From the NCBI GenBank assembly GCA_036262055.1, contig DATAJP010000003.1, positions 806,001 to 870,000 on the forward strand: DNA of 64,000 nt. Direction: 5' to 3'. The DNA is from Ignavibacteria bacterium (lineage in GTDB: Bacteria; Bacteroidota; Ignavibacteria; Tepidaquicellales; Tepidaquicellaceae). This document shows, piece after piece, positions 25,994 through 34,174 of the stretch. Under the pieces are notes generated by a model. The model was not told the origin of the DNA. It did not search any database and was given only the letters and a program-made list of their open reading frames with translations. Within the stretch, counting starts at the first letter, position 1. Each line of letters starts with the position of its first letter. Position numbers and translations under genes: made by a program.

Positions 25994-27472
25994 TTATTTT
26001 ACCAATAACATCTTTTTAGTTTCGGAAAATTTATCAGTCTCAAGTTTGTAAAAATATGTTCCGCTGGTGAGTGCACTTCCATCGAAAGTAACATTATATG
26101 TTCCCGCAGTCATTTGTTGATTTAACAGAATTGAAATTTCTTTTCCATTAATATCATATATGGTTAACTTGACAAATCCTGAGTTTGGAATTTTAAATTC
26201 AAAGTTAGTCGATGGATTAAAAGGATTCGGATAGTTCTGAGAAAGCTCGTAACCTTCAACAACTTCATTTACAGGTTCGATGTTTGTTAAGTTCAGTATT
26301 CCTTTCTTCATAAAGATGTCGGAGATGACCTGTCCGTTTCTTGAACCTGCGGGCTCGAACGTTATTGCAATTTCACCATTGCCTCTTGCCGCAACAGATG
26401 AATTTCCTCGCGTGACATAGCTTGAGGTGCTGTCTTCAAAAATCAAAATCGGCTGAACAAAATTTGTTCCGACTCCGTGCACAAGGAAAAATCCGCGCGG
26501 CGCAGATGAAATGCTGTTCTGGTAAGTAACATACAGTCTGCCGTTATCATCGGTATCAATCGTGCGCCAATAAGCCGGGTTGCCGATACCTGAGGGTGTA
26601 ATTGCAACGGGAGATGCGAATGGATTTCCGGTTCCTGCAGTCCTGCGAAGAACATAAAGGACGTGGTCGGTTGCAAAACGATAAACGATGTTTATAACAT
26701 TATTGTTGTCTATTGTTATGTCGGGATATTCTCCGTTTGCAGAAATACCCGTCGGCATTTCAACAAGGGAGCCGCTTTCATTTGTCCAATAGCGGAGTGC
26801 TCCTCCGTTTATATTAACATTCGTAGAATATACAATATGAATTTTATTATTGTTATCAACTGCAACCTCAATGTCATTTTCGCTTCCGGTCATTGCTGCG
26901 CTTAAAAAAACTTCAGGACCAAGAACGCGGGTAATATAATTATAGCTTCTGTAGTATGCGTTGTTGTTTCCGGTTACAAAAGTATAATATACAAAATGCA
27001 CTAAGCTGTCGCCTCTTCCGACTGCCATGAACGGAGTTGCTTTGTTAACACCGCCTGTTGTTATCCATACTGTGTCGTTAAAATTTCCATTCCGGTTGTT
27101 TGCGTAAATGAGCTGGAAGTTTGTGGGGTCTCGGCGTTCCCAGCCGATGTGCACAAATCCCTGCGCATCGAATCCCATAGTTGCGTAGTTATCATCAACG
27201 TTATTATTCGTAACGCGAGTTGTTACGAAGCTTCCTGAAACATTATTGCGGTAAAATATTTCCCTCGTATTGCTCGGTGTTCCGAGTGTGCGCGAATTGA
27301 CCATGTGAATTTTTCCGTTTGCATCGAACTTTGTCATTGTGCGGTAATTGTAATACTCGTCTCTTGCAAGAGTATCAATAGGAAAGTTAAGGTATGATTG
27401 AGAAAAAACAGGATATGAAAATGAGGAAATAATTGTAATTGTTATTACAATTGACAGAAGAAATCTAAACAC
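25994..27472 (-). CDS. T9SS-exported propeller-like repeat protein
   Basis: The frame gives 492 aa from a GTG start at 27472, with AAAGGGG upstream; no ATG fits better. The signal peptide is MFRFLLSIVITITIISSFSY. Residues about 30-390 consist of repeats of about 50 residues of the form NNNKIHIVYSTN, DNNNVINIVYRF and DNGRLYVTYQNS, as in sialidase-like or BNR-type six-bladed propellers, but without clear Asp boxes. The sorting tail starts at LSQNYPNPFNPSTNFEFKIP (about 407) and lacks the fibronectin-like module. No catalytic residues are assigned. It lies at the upstream edge of the secreted array and is divergent from the GH5 gene. Confidence 0.8.
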   Translation of the reverse strand: MFRFLLSIVITITIISSFSYPVFSQSYLNFPIDTLARDEYYNYRTMTKFDANGKIHMVNSRTLGTPSNTREIFYRNNVSGSFVTTRVTNNNVDDNYATMGFDAQGFVHIGWERRDPTNFQLIYANNRNGNFNDTVWITTGGVNKATPFMAVGRGDSLVHFVYYTFVTGNNNAYYRSYNYITRVLGPEVFLSAAMTGSENDIEVAVDNNNKIHIVYSTNVNINGGALRYWTNESGSLVEMPTGISANGEYPDITIDNNNVINIVYRFATDHVLYVLRRTAGTGNPFASPVAITPSGIGNPAYWRTIDTDDNGRLYVTYQNSISSAPRGFFLVHGVGTNFVQPILIFEDSTSSYVTRGNSSVAARGNGEIAITFEPAGSRNGQVISDIFMKKGILNLTNIEPVNEVVEGYELSQNYPNPFNPSTNFEFKIPNSGFVKLTIYDINGKEISILLNQQMTAGTYNVTFDGSALTSGTYFYKLETDKFSETKKMLLVK

Positions 27473-27776
27473 GTGACAACCCCTTTACAGATTGATTACT
27501 AAAGTAATAAATTAATAAGAATGAATAGGAAAAGAAAGGGTTTTGTCTGGATTCCTGCCTTCGCGGGAATGACAGGTTTTATATTTAGTTATTAATATCA
27601 CTTCAACTAATAGCATCTCAACATATTATCCTTCTCCCTTCCCCATTGACTTTTAATAAGAACTTTGTGAAGTTACGCAATCACGTCTTATAGCTTTTAG
27701 CATCACATTTATTATATTATTAACAACATTTTTTAGTATTATCATTTAGACTTTTAAACTAAAACCATATACATAA
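27473..27776. other. Divergent intergenic region
   Basis: This stretch of 304 bp lies between the divergent propeller and GH5 genes and holds no gene. Besides the palindrome at 27547-27575 it is A+T-rich. The repeat box found upstream of other secreted genes is absent here. No certain promoter is seen. Confidence 0.5.
27547..27575. repeat. Dispersed GCGGGAAT-type palindrome
   Basis: ATTCCTGC-CTTC-GCGGGAAT (27551-27570) sits in the context TGG...GACAG. It belongs to the same family as the copies at 47918-47943 and 53449-53490. Confidence 0.6.
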
Positions 27777-29264
27777 ATGAAAACATTGAATCGTTTTTGT
27801 TTTGTTGTGATTGTTTTAATTGTCTTAACGATTGTAAGCTGTTCGAAGAATACTCAGCAGAATAATTCCGCGTCTGACAATTCGAAAAATAAAACATCAG
27901 ACGATGCTGTTTCAAGCTCAAATAGCAACAGATTGAATCCTTCAGGTAGATGGTTAACCGACAGCAAAGGTCGGACGGTTATATTGCATGGTTTTAACAT
28001 GATGAATAAATTTCCTCCTTATACTATATCTTCAACAGGTTTTAATGAAGAAGATGCGAAGATGATTGCAGATGCGGGGTTCAATGCGATGCGTGTGGGA
28101 ATAATTTACAGCGGAGTTGAGCCGACTCCCGGAGTTTACGATGATAATTACATTAACGACATAGTTAAAACTGTCGAGATGCTGAACAAGTATGGAATTT
28201 TATCTTTAGTGGACATGCATCAGGATATATATGGCTCTGTTTTTCATGGAGAAGGTTTTCCTGCATGGGCAACTTTAACAGACGGACTGCCGATTGATTC
28301 AAACTATAATTTTCCGAATGCATATTTTGAGTCGCCTGCCATTCAAAGAGCGTTCGATAATTTCTGGAACAACAAACCCGGTCCTGACGGCATTGGTTTG
28401 CAAGACCATTACACAGCTGCGTGGGCTCATGTTGCAAAACGTTTTGCAAATGTTGAGGGAGTTATGGGCTATGATTTAATGAACGAACCTTTTCCCGGAA
28501 GCAGATGGAAAGAGTGCAGCGCAATCGGCTGCGGTGATTTTGACGAGAAGTTTTTAACGGGACTTTATAATAAATTAATACCTGCAATCCGTAAGAATGA
28601 TGCATCGACAATAATTTTTTATGAACCGAACGTTTTGTTTGATTTCGGTGTTGCGACAACAGTGCCTGTGATTAATGGCGAAAGATTAGGGTTCAGTTTT
28701 CATCCTTATGTCCAGACTCCTCGCGGACTTGGCATGGCGCAGCAGCATTCAATTGCAACCGGCACTGCCCTGCTTGCTTCGGAATGGGGTGCAACTACGG
28801 ATACATCTGCAATTCTTGCGGGAGTAAACGACATGGACGTTGCAATGATGTCGTGGTTATACTGGGCATGGGCAAATAAAACTCCGTTCAATATTCCCGG
28901 CGGTGTCGGCGGACTTCCCGGAGGAAGTGAAAATCAGGGAATTGTTTTAGATTTAACAAAACCGCGAACATCGGGCAATGTTCATATGGATAGATTAAAT
29001 GCGTTAACGAGAGTTTATCCAAGGGCTATTACGGGAATACCTGTAAGTTTTTCTTTTAATCACACAAGTAAAGTTTTTGAAATGGTTTATAAACCGTCAA
29101 ATGCTCAGGGCGAGACTGAAATTTTCTGTCCGAAGATTTTTTATCCGAATGGTTATACCGTCACCGTCAAAGGTGCAACGGTTGCTTCCGGGCAGAATGA
29201 TATAATATTAAAATTAAAAAATGATTCCGGTGCTGATGTTGTTGAGGTGGAGGTGAAGCCATAG
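27777..29264 (+). CDS. GH5 endoglycoceramidase-like glycosidase, lipoprotein
   Basis: This 495-aa protein has a lipoprotein signal with lipobox IVSC (Cys22), so it is probably anchored to the outer or inner membrane facing outward. A low-complexity Ser/Asn linker follows to about residue 50. The catalytic domain is glycoside hydrolase family 5: GFNAMRVGIIYSGVEP, LVDMHQD, YDLMNEPFPG with the acid/base Glu237, and LLASEWGATTD with the nucleophile Glu336. The sequence style (HGFNMMNKFPPY, GFPAWAT) is closest to endoglycoceramidase-like members, which release oligosaccharide from glycolipids. The actual substrate is uncertain and could be another beta-glycoside. Residues about 420-495 are a C-terminal beta domain typical of this subgroup. 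The gene stands alone, facing the tail of a small convergent gene. Confidence 0.85.
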   Translation: MKTLNRFCFVVIVLIVLTIVSCSKNTQQNNSASDNSKNKTSDDAVSSSNSNRLNPSGRWLTDSKGRTVILHGFNMMNKFPPYTISSTGFNEEDAKMIADAGFNAMRVGIIYSGVEPTPGVYDDNYINDIVKTVEMLNKYGILSLVDMHQDIYGSVFHGEGFPAWATLTDGLPIDSNYNFPNAYFESPAIQRAFDNFWNNKPGPDGIGLQDHYTAAWAHVAKRFANVEGVMGYDLMNEPFPGSRWKECSAIGCGDFDEKFLTGLYNKLIPAIRKNDASTIIFYEPNVLFDFGVATTVPVINGERLGFSFHPYVQTPRGLGMAQQHSIATGTALLASEWGATTDTSAILAGVNDMDVAMMSWLYWAWANKTPFNIPGGVGGLPGGSENQGIVLDLTKPRTSGNVHMDRLNALTRVYPRAITGIPVSFSFNHTSKVFEMVYKPSNAQGETEIFCPKIFYPNGYTVTVKGATVASGQNDIILKLKNDSGADVVEVEVKP

Positions 29265-29298
29265 GATTTATTGACAAGATATTTCTATGTTTGGAATC

Positions 29299-29535
29299 CT
29301 AATTTGAAAGCGAAGATTTTGAATCTTGAGAAGCGGTTTTGATTTTTTTTATGGATTCATTTAATGAATCCCATTGCTTAAGCCGTGCATTTTTAATTCG
29401 TTCGCTATCTTCTCCGGGCGTTTTATAATTTCTTCTGACAAATTTAACTATACGCTTTATTGCAATATATAAACCCATTGCAATGAAGCACGCGGTTAAT
29501 ACGAACACAAAAATTGTTCCGATTAATTCCATCAT
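29299..29535 (-). CDS. Small single-pass membrane protein, unknown
   Basis: This 78-residue frame begins with two adjacent ATGs. It has one hydrophobic segment (about 5-29, IGTIFVFVLTACFIAMGLYI) followed by a basic stretch (KRIVKFVRRNYK) and a charged, probably helical tail rich in Lys and Ser. No family is recognised and no ribosome site is evident. Its TM-plus-amphipathic-tail layout is credible for a real protein, but the call rests on frame length and composition only. Confidence 0.5.
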   Translation of the reverse strand: MMELIGTIFVFVLTACFIAMGLYIAIKRIVKFVRRNYKTPGEDSERIKNARLKQWDSLNESIKKIKTASQDSKSSLSN

Positions 29536-29853
29536 GCTATAATATAAAAAGCATAACTAAATACTTTTACCTAACTGTTAATTAATTATAATTATTCAAA
29601 ATTTAAATATAGAGCAATTTAGGATAGAAAAATTTTGAATAAGAATTGATTTTTGATATCTTTTTGAAGTTAAATAAAATGTTTTTAAACAAACCCTAAA
29701 AAAAATAAATTAAAAGAGTTGTAAAACTAATATTCATACAAAGTTTAGTATGCAAAAAATACCAAAAAATTAAAATATTTCGTTCTCTAACTTCCTTTTA
29801 AGATTTGTATTTAAATTAAATAAATAAAGTATTATTTTAAGTGAATGTATGAC
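29536..29853. other. A+T-rich spacer upstream of tRNA-Leu
   Basis: No gene was found in this stretch. A perfect 11-bp inverted repeat, ATTCAAAATTT at 29594-29604 with AAATTTTGAAT at 29630-29640, is the only structure noticed. The tRNA promoter must lie near the 3' end but cannot be placed with confidence. Confidence 0.4.
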
Positions 29854-29935
29854 GCGTGATTGGCGGAACTGGCAGACGCACTAGACTTAGGATCTAGCGC
29901 CGCAAGGCGTGGGGGTTCGACTCCCTCATCACGCA
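29854..29935 (+). tRNA. tRNA-Leu(UAG)
   Basis: The sequence folds into a complete class II tRNA. The acceptor stem GCGTGAT pairs perfectly with ATCACGC, the anticodon stem is CTAGA/TCTAG with loop CTTAGGA (anticodon TAG), a long variable arm GCGCCGCAAGGCGT is present, and the T-loop is GTTCGACTC. It decodes CUA. The CCA end is not encoded. Confidence 0.95.
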
Positions 29936-29942
29936 CGATTTT

Positions 29943-30209
29943 AAATGGCGAAGTGGTGAAATGATGAAGTTGTGAATGAAAAATGTGCAATTAAAAATTA
30001 GTAATGAATAATTAATAATCCCATAGGGATAAATGAGTAATTTTAAATAATTAGAATAATTTTTGAATAATCTGAATAAAATTTATAGTTTATTCATTCC
30101 TCAAATAAGTTCTTCATTAAGATTTTCAATTCTGTTTATTAATTTCACAAATTCGCAAATTCACGACTTCGCATTTAAATTTTCGCCACATCACAACTTC
30201 ACAACTTAA
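29943..30209. repeat. Imperfect inverted repeat flanking an A+T-rich core
   Basis: The left arm (29943-29978) is made of units like GAAGTGGTGAAATGATGAAG. The right arm (30144-30209) reads as its approximate complement (TTCGCCACATCACAACTTCA). The roughly 165-bp core has no convincing gene and contains ATCCCATAGGGAT. It abuts the start of clpX and resembles in style the arms around the cassette at 31497-31935. Confidence 0.45.
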
Positions 30210-30214
30210 AACTT

Positions 30215-31498
30215 ATGGCAAAAAATCTAACACCGAGAAATTCCCAGCCCAAATGTTCTTTCTGCGGAAGAACAGCGGATAAAGTTACGAACATGATTAA
30301 AGGTCCTGCCAATACTTTCGGCGATGACGTTTACATATGTGAAATCTGCGTAGGTGCAGCGATGCAAATCATAAAGCAGAACTCGATTTCCGCAAAGAGC
30401 AAGAACGTGAACAAGCTGCGCACTAATATGGTGCCGCAGACAATTAAGAAATTTTTAGATGAATATGTAATAGGTCAGGACAGGGCAAAGAAAAATTTAT
30501 CGGTTGCAGTTTATAATCATTACAAAAGAATTGATTCACAGGTTTATAATTACATAGATGATGTTGAAATTGACAAGAGTAATATTTTATTAATAGGTCC
30601 GACAGGAACCGGTAAAACTTATCTTGCGCAGACTCTTGCAAAGATGCTTAATGTTCCGTTTGCAATTGCAGATGCAACAACTTTGACTGAAGCAGGTTAT
30701 GTAGGTGATGACGTTGAATCCATACTTGTTCATTTATTGCAGAATGCTGACTTTGACTTAAATAAAGCTGAACGCGGAATAATTTATCTTGATGAAATCG
30801 ACAAGATTGCGCGCAAAGGCGACAGCGCATCGATTACCAGAGACGTATCGGGTGAAGGTGTTCAACAGGCATTGTTAAAACTTCTCGAAGGCACAGTCGC
30901 AGGTGTTCCACCGCGTGGAGGCAGAAAACATCCTGAACAGCCGCTTATTAATATCAACACAAAAAATATTTTATTCATCTGCGGCGGTGCATTTGACGGT
31001 CTCGAAAAAATTATTGAAAGCAGAACAGATGCTTCTTCTATGGGATTCGGCGCTGAAGTCAAATCAAAACGCGACGCAAAACGCGACAATATAATGCAAA
31101 GAGTTGAACCCGATGATTTGGTTAAGTTCGGATTGATTCCCGAGCTTGTCGGAAGACTGCCGGTGATGGCAACACTTGATTCACTCGATAAAAAAGCATT
31201 GCTTTCGATTTTGCAGGAACCAAAAAATGCAATCGTAAAGCAATATCAGAAACTCATGAGAATGGAAGGCGTTGATTTGGAATTCACCGAGCCTGCTCTT
31301 GCAGAGATTGCAGAGATTGCAATGAAACGAGGCACGGGAGCAAGAGCTCTGCGTTCGATACTCGAAGAAATCATGCTCGATATAATGTATGAGATACCTT
31401 CAAAGGAAAATGTTTCAAGATGTATCGTTGATGAAGAAGTAATTCAAGGAAAGAAAAAAGCAGTTTATCTGAATGAAGGGAAGAAGAACTTCGCATAA
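30215..31498 (+). CDS. clpX: ATP-dependent protease ATP-binding subunit ClpX
   Basis: ClpX is the AAA+ unfoldase that delivers proteins to ClpP in the cytosol. The 427-aa product has the N-terminal C4 zinc finger (Cys14, Cys17, Cys42, Cys45), Walker A GPTGTGKT (about 129-136), Walker B YLDEIDK (about 191-197), the ClpX loop RKHPEQ, and the C-terminal sensor-2 region GARALRS. Length is normal for the family. ATG 30215 fits the family N-terminus. No clpP lies beside it here, so the protease partner must be elsewhere. Both flanks carry inverted-repeat elements. Confidence 0.97.
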   Translation: MAKNLTPRNSQPKCSFCGRTADKVTNMIKGPANTFGDDVYICEICVGAAMQIIKQNSISAKSKNVNKLRTNMVPQTIKKFLDEYVIGQDRAKKNLSVAVYNHYKRIDSQVYNYIDDVEIDKSNILLIGPTGTGKTYLAQTLAKMLNVPFAIADATTLTEAGYVGDDVESILVHLLQNADFDLNKAERGIIYLDEIDKIARKGDSASITRDVSGEGVQQALLKLLEGTVAGVPPRGGRKHPEQPLININTKNILFICGGAFDGLEKIIESRTDASSMGFGAEVKSKRDAKRDNIMQRVEPDDLVKFGLIPELVGRLPVMATLDSLDKKALLSILQEPKNAIVKQYQKLMRMEGVDLEFTEPALAEIAEIAMKRGTGARALRSILEEIMLDIMYEIPSKENVSRCIVDEEVIQGKKKAVYLNEGKKNFA

Positions 31499-31935
31499 AA
31501 AGCAAAAGGCAAAAGTAAAAAAGCAAAAATAAATTGGACGAACCAAAATTCCTTAAGTTAAATCACAAAAATTTAAAAGCATGGGAATTAGGTGTTAGTC
31601 TCGTCAAAGAAATTTACAATGCTACTTCAAATTTTCCTAAAACTGAGACTTTTGGATTAACAAACCAGATAAGACGCGCAAGTGTCTCAATTGTTTCAAA
31701 TATTTCAGAAGGAGCTTCTCGAAGTTCTTTAATCGAAAGAAAGAGGTTTTATCAAATCGCGAGGTCGTCATTAGTTGAACTGGACACTCAACTCGAAATT
31801 TCATTTAAATTAAATTTTTTAAGTAAAGATAATTGTGATAAAATTTATGAATATCTTAATCAAGTATTTGCTCTGCTAACTAAAATGTTACAATCAACTA
31901 AATAATTTTTTGCCTTTTTACTTTTGCTTTTTGAC
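31497..31935. mobile_element. Inverted-repeat-flanked cassette carrying a four-helix-bundle gene
   Basis: The left flank (31497-31530) has AAAAAGCAAAAGGCAAAAG followed by TAAAAAAGC. The right flank (31906-31935) is its reverse complement with a 7-nt gap (TTTTTTGCCTTTTTACTTTT then GCTTTTTGAC). Between them is exactly one gene. The left arm begins at the clpX stop codon and the right arm ends about 10 bp before the carboxylase start. The mobile nature is inference: no transposase and no clear target-site duplication were seen. Confidence 0.5.
31534..31905 (+). CDS. Four-helix-bundle protein of the S23/IVP family
   Basis: The product is 123 aa, starting at TTG 31534 (no ATG is available upstream of the conserved core). 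It matches the family first found in 23S rRNA intervening sequences (TIGR02436-type). Matching segments are LKAWELGVSLVKEIY, FGLTNQIRRASVSIVSNISE, ERKRFYQIARSSLVELDTQL, and an amphipathic last helix ending in LTKMLQ. Members form homopentameric helical bundles. Their role is unknown; nucleic-acid binding has been proposed from the basic surface. The intact family core and the tight inverted repeats suggest the gene and its arms move together. Confidence 0.8.
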   Translation: MDEPKFLKLNHKNLKAWELGVSLVKEIYNATSNFPKTETFGLTNQIRRASVSIVSNISEGASRSSLIERKRFYQIARSSLVELDTQLEISFKLNFLSKDNCDKIYEYLNQVFALLTKMLQSTK

Positions 31936-31945
31936 TAAATAATTA

Positions 31946-33598
31946 ATGATACTGAAATCCACCATAAAAAAAGACAATCAGTTTAATGCTCGGGAAGATT
32001 ACCAAAAAAATCTTCTTCGCAAAATAAATTCCACCGGTGATAAGATTAAGCTTGGAGGCGGTGAGAAAGCCATTCAAAAACTTCACGAAAAGAAAAAACT
32101 ACACTGCCGTGAGAGAATTAATTTATTAATAGATAAAGATTCGTATTTTCAGGAAATAGGTTTATTCACAGGATACGGAATGTATGAAGAATACGGCGGC
32201 GCTCCGTCATCGGGAACGGTATTTGGTATCGGAAAAGTATCGGGGCGTGACTGCGTTATCGTTGCTAATGATGCGACAGTGAAAGCAGGAGCATGGTTCC
32301 CTATCACGGGAAAGAAAAATCTTCGCGCACAGGAAATCGCGATGGAGAATCATCTGCCGATAATTTATCTTGTTGACTCTGCTGGAGTTTTTCTTCCAAT
32401 GCAGGATGAGATTTTTCCTGACAAAGAACACTTCGGAAGAATTTTCAGAAATAATGCTGTGATGAGCTCGATTGGCATTCCGCAGATTGCAGCAATTATG
32501 GGACCATGTGTAGCGGGCGGCGCTTACCTCCCTATTATGAGTGATGAAGCATTAATCGTTGATAAAACCGGAAGCATATTTCTTGCAGGCTCGCATTTGG
32601 TTAAAGCAGCGATTGGTGAAAGCATTGATAATGAATCTTTAGGCGGAGCAACTGTTACAACTGAAATTTCAGGAATAACAGATGAAAAAATGCCCGATGA
32701 TGAAACATGCATAGAAAAAATCAGAAGTCTTGTAAGCAAGTTCGGCGACTTCCCTGTTGCAGGATTTGACAGAGTAGAAAGTGTTAAACCAAAATATCCG
32801 GTTAATGAAATTTATGGTTGCTTAGGTGATGACCCTGCAAAGCCGTATGATATGTATGAAGTCATTGCAAGAATTATTGATAACAGCGATTTTGATGAAT
32901 ACAAGCCGGAGTATGGAAAAACGATAATCACGGGTTATGCAAGAATCAACGGATGGGCGGTTGGTATTGTTGCCAATCAGCGCAGCATAGTTAAATCAAA
33001 AAAAGGCGAGATGCAGTTCGGCGGAGTTATTTATTCCGACAGCGCCGACAAAGGTGCGAGATTTATAATGAACTGCAATCAACGGCGAATACCGATTTTA
33101 TTTTTGCAGGACGTAACAGGGTTTATGGTTGGCTCACGCTCTGAGCAAGGCGGAATTATTAAAGACGGTGCGAAGATGGTTAATGCTGTCGCAAACTCTA
33201 CTGTTCCGAAAATTACAATTATTGTAGGCAACAGTTACGGCGCGGGAAATTACGCAATGTGCGGAAAAGCTTATGACCCAAGATTTATTTTTGCGTATCC
33301 AAATGCGCAGATTGCCGTTATGGGGGGCTCACAGGCAAGCAATGTACTTCTGGATATAAAACTCGGTCAATTGAAAAAAGAAGGCAAGGAAATTACCGAG
33401 AAAGAAAAAAAGGAGTTTCTCGAAGAAATCAAAAAAAGATATGACGAGCAAACTCATGTTCTTTATGCTGCAAGCAGATTATGGATTGATGGAATAATTG
33501 ACCCTGCCCAAACACGGGAGGTTGTTTCTTATTGCATTGAGCTTTCAAATCATAATCCAGACATTCCTAAGTTCAATCCCGGTGTAATACAAACCTGA
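31946..33598 (+). CDS. Acyl-CoA carboxylase carboxyltransferase (beta) subunit
   Basis: This 550-aa enzyme transfers carboxyl from carboxybiotin to an acyl-CoA. The two crotonase-fold halves are visible: GRDCVIVANDATVKAGAWFP with the oxyanion region GPCVAGGAYLP (about 190-200), and FLQDVTGFMVGSRSEQGGII with GNSYGAGNYAMCG (about 425-440). The long form and the motif order are closest to methylcrotonyl-CoA carboxylase beta, pointing to leucine degradation. Propionyl- or geranyl-type substrates cannot be excluded. The biotin carboxylase alpha subunit is not adjacent; downstream genes are unrelated. The ATG at 31946 is 10 bp after the cassette's right arm, so the native promoter may have been displaced. 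Confidence 0.9.
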   Translation: MILKSTIKKDNQFNAREDYQKNLLRKINSTGDKIKLGGGEKAIQKLHEKKKLHCRERINLLIDKDSYFQEIGLFTGYGMYEEYGGAPSSGTVFGIGKVSGRDCVIVANDATVKAGAWFPITGKKNLRAQEIAMENHLPIIYLVDSAGVFLPMQDEIFPDKEHFGRIFRNNAVMSSIGIPQIAAIMGPCVAGGAYLPIMSDEALIVDKTGSIFLAGSHLVKAAIGESIDNESLGGATVTTEISGITDEKMPDDETCIEKIRSLVSKFGDFPVAGFDRVESVKPKYPVNEIYGCLGDDPAKPYDMYEVIARIIDNSDFDEYKPEYGKTIITGYARINGWAVGIVANQRSIVKSKKGEMQFGGVIYSDSADKGARFIMNCNQRRIPILFLQDVTGFMVGSRSEQGGIIKDGAKMVNAVANSTVPKITIIVGNSYGAGNYAMCGKAYDPRFIFAYPNAQIAVMGGSQASNVLLDIKLGQLKKEGKEITEKEKKEFLEEIKKRYDEQTHVLYAASRLWIDGIIDPAQTREVVSYCIELSNHNPDIPKFNPGVIQT

Positions 33599-33675
33599 AT
33601 ACTTACTTTTCGATTATTATTTGCTTAGTGAATTTTGTTCTAATTTATTAATTTGTGAAAATTAACCAATAAAAT

Positions 33676-34173
33676 ATGACGCTCTTCTTTTTTGTTTTAG
33701 GTATGGTTTTTGCAGCAATACATATCTTCAGGAAACCTGCAAATGTTCAAGAGAAGCATAAAAAACTGGAAATCATTCTGATGTATTATATCGTATTTAC
33801 CATTGGTATCACCGGTTTGTTTGCTGCATATGCGCATATTTTTATGGCAAATGAAGTTGCTCAGTCAATCGGATGGCCAACGGGTAGTCCTTTTCAGACA
33901 GAAGTTGCTTTTGCCAATCTTGCGTTCGGAGTTTTAGGAGTTTTATGCATATGGATTAGAGAAAAATTCTGGTTAGCAACAATCATCGGCAGTGGGGTAT
34001 TTTTGTTTGCAGATGGAATCGGGCACGTAGTTCAAATTGTAAACAATCACGATTATGCCCCGAACAATGCGGGCATAATTTTATATACCGACTTAATATT
34101 TCCCATCCTTGGATTGATATTATATTTCTTTTATGACCTTCAACTAAAGAAAGCTCAACGACAAACTAACTAA
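33676..34173 (+). CDS. Four-TM membrane protein (DUF6790-like)
   Basis: The 165-aa product has four hydrophobic segments at about 2-17, 33-55, 80-100 and 130-153, with a conserved-looking WPTGSPFQTEVAFANLAFG and DGIGHVVQI. This pattern agrees with my recollection of the DUF6790 family; the biochemical role is not known. It lies 78 bp after the carboxylase gene and its stop is followed at once by the TTG start of the histidine kinase gene, so those two may be translationally linked. Confidence 0.7.
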   Translation: MTLFFFVLGMVFAAIHIFRKPANVQEKHKKLEIILMYYIVFTIGITGLFAAYAHIFMANEVAQSIGWPTGSPFQTEVAFANLAFGVLGVLCIWIREKFWLATIIGSGVFLFADGIGHVVQIVNNHDYAPNNAGIILYTDLIFPILGLILYFFYDLQLKKAQRQTN

Positions 34174-34174
34174 T

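Noticed and set aside
29979-30143. Remnant of a four-helix-bundle gene in the core of the repeat-armed segment
   Set aside because: A short stretch (VKLINRIENLNEELI on the minus strand) is helix-like but too short and too A+T-biased to claim homology.
29943-30209. CRISPR array from the GAAGT/GTGAA units
   Set aside because: Units are short, imperfect and without regular spacers. No cas gene is in the window.
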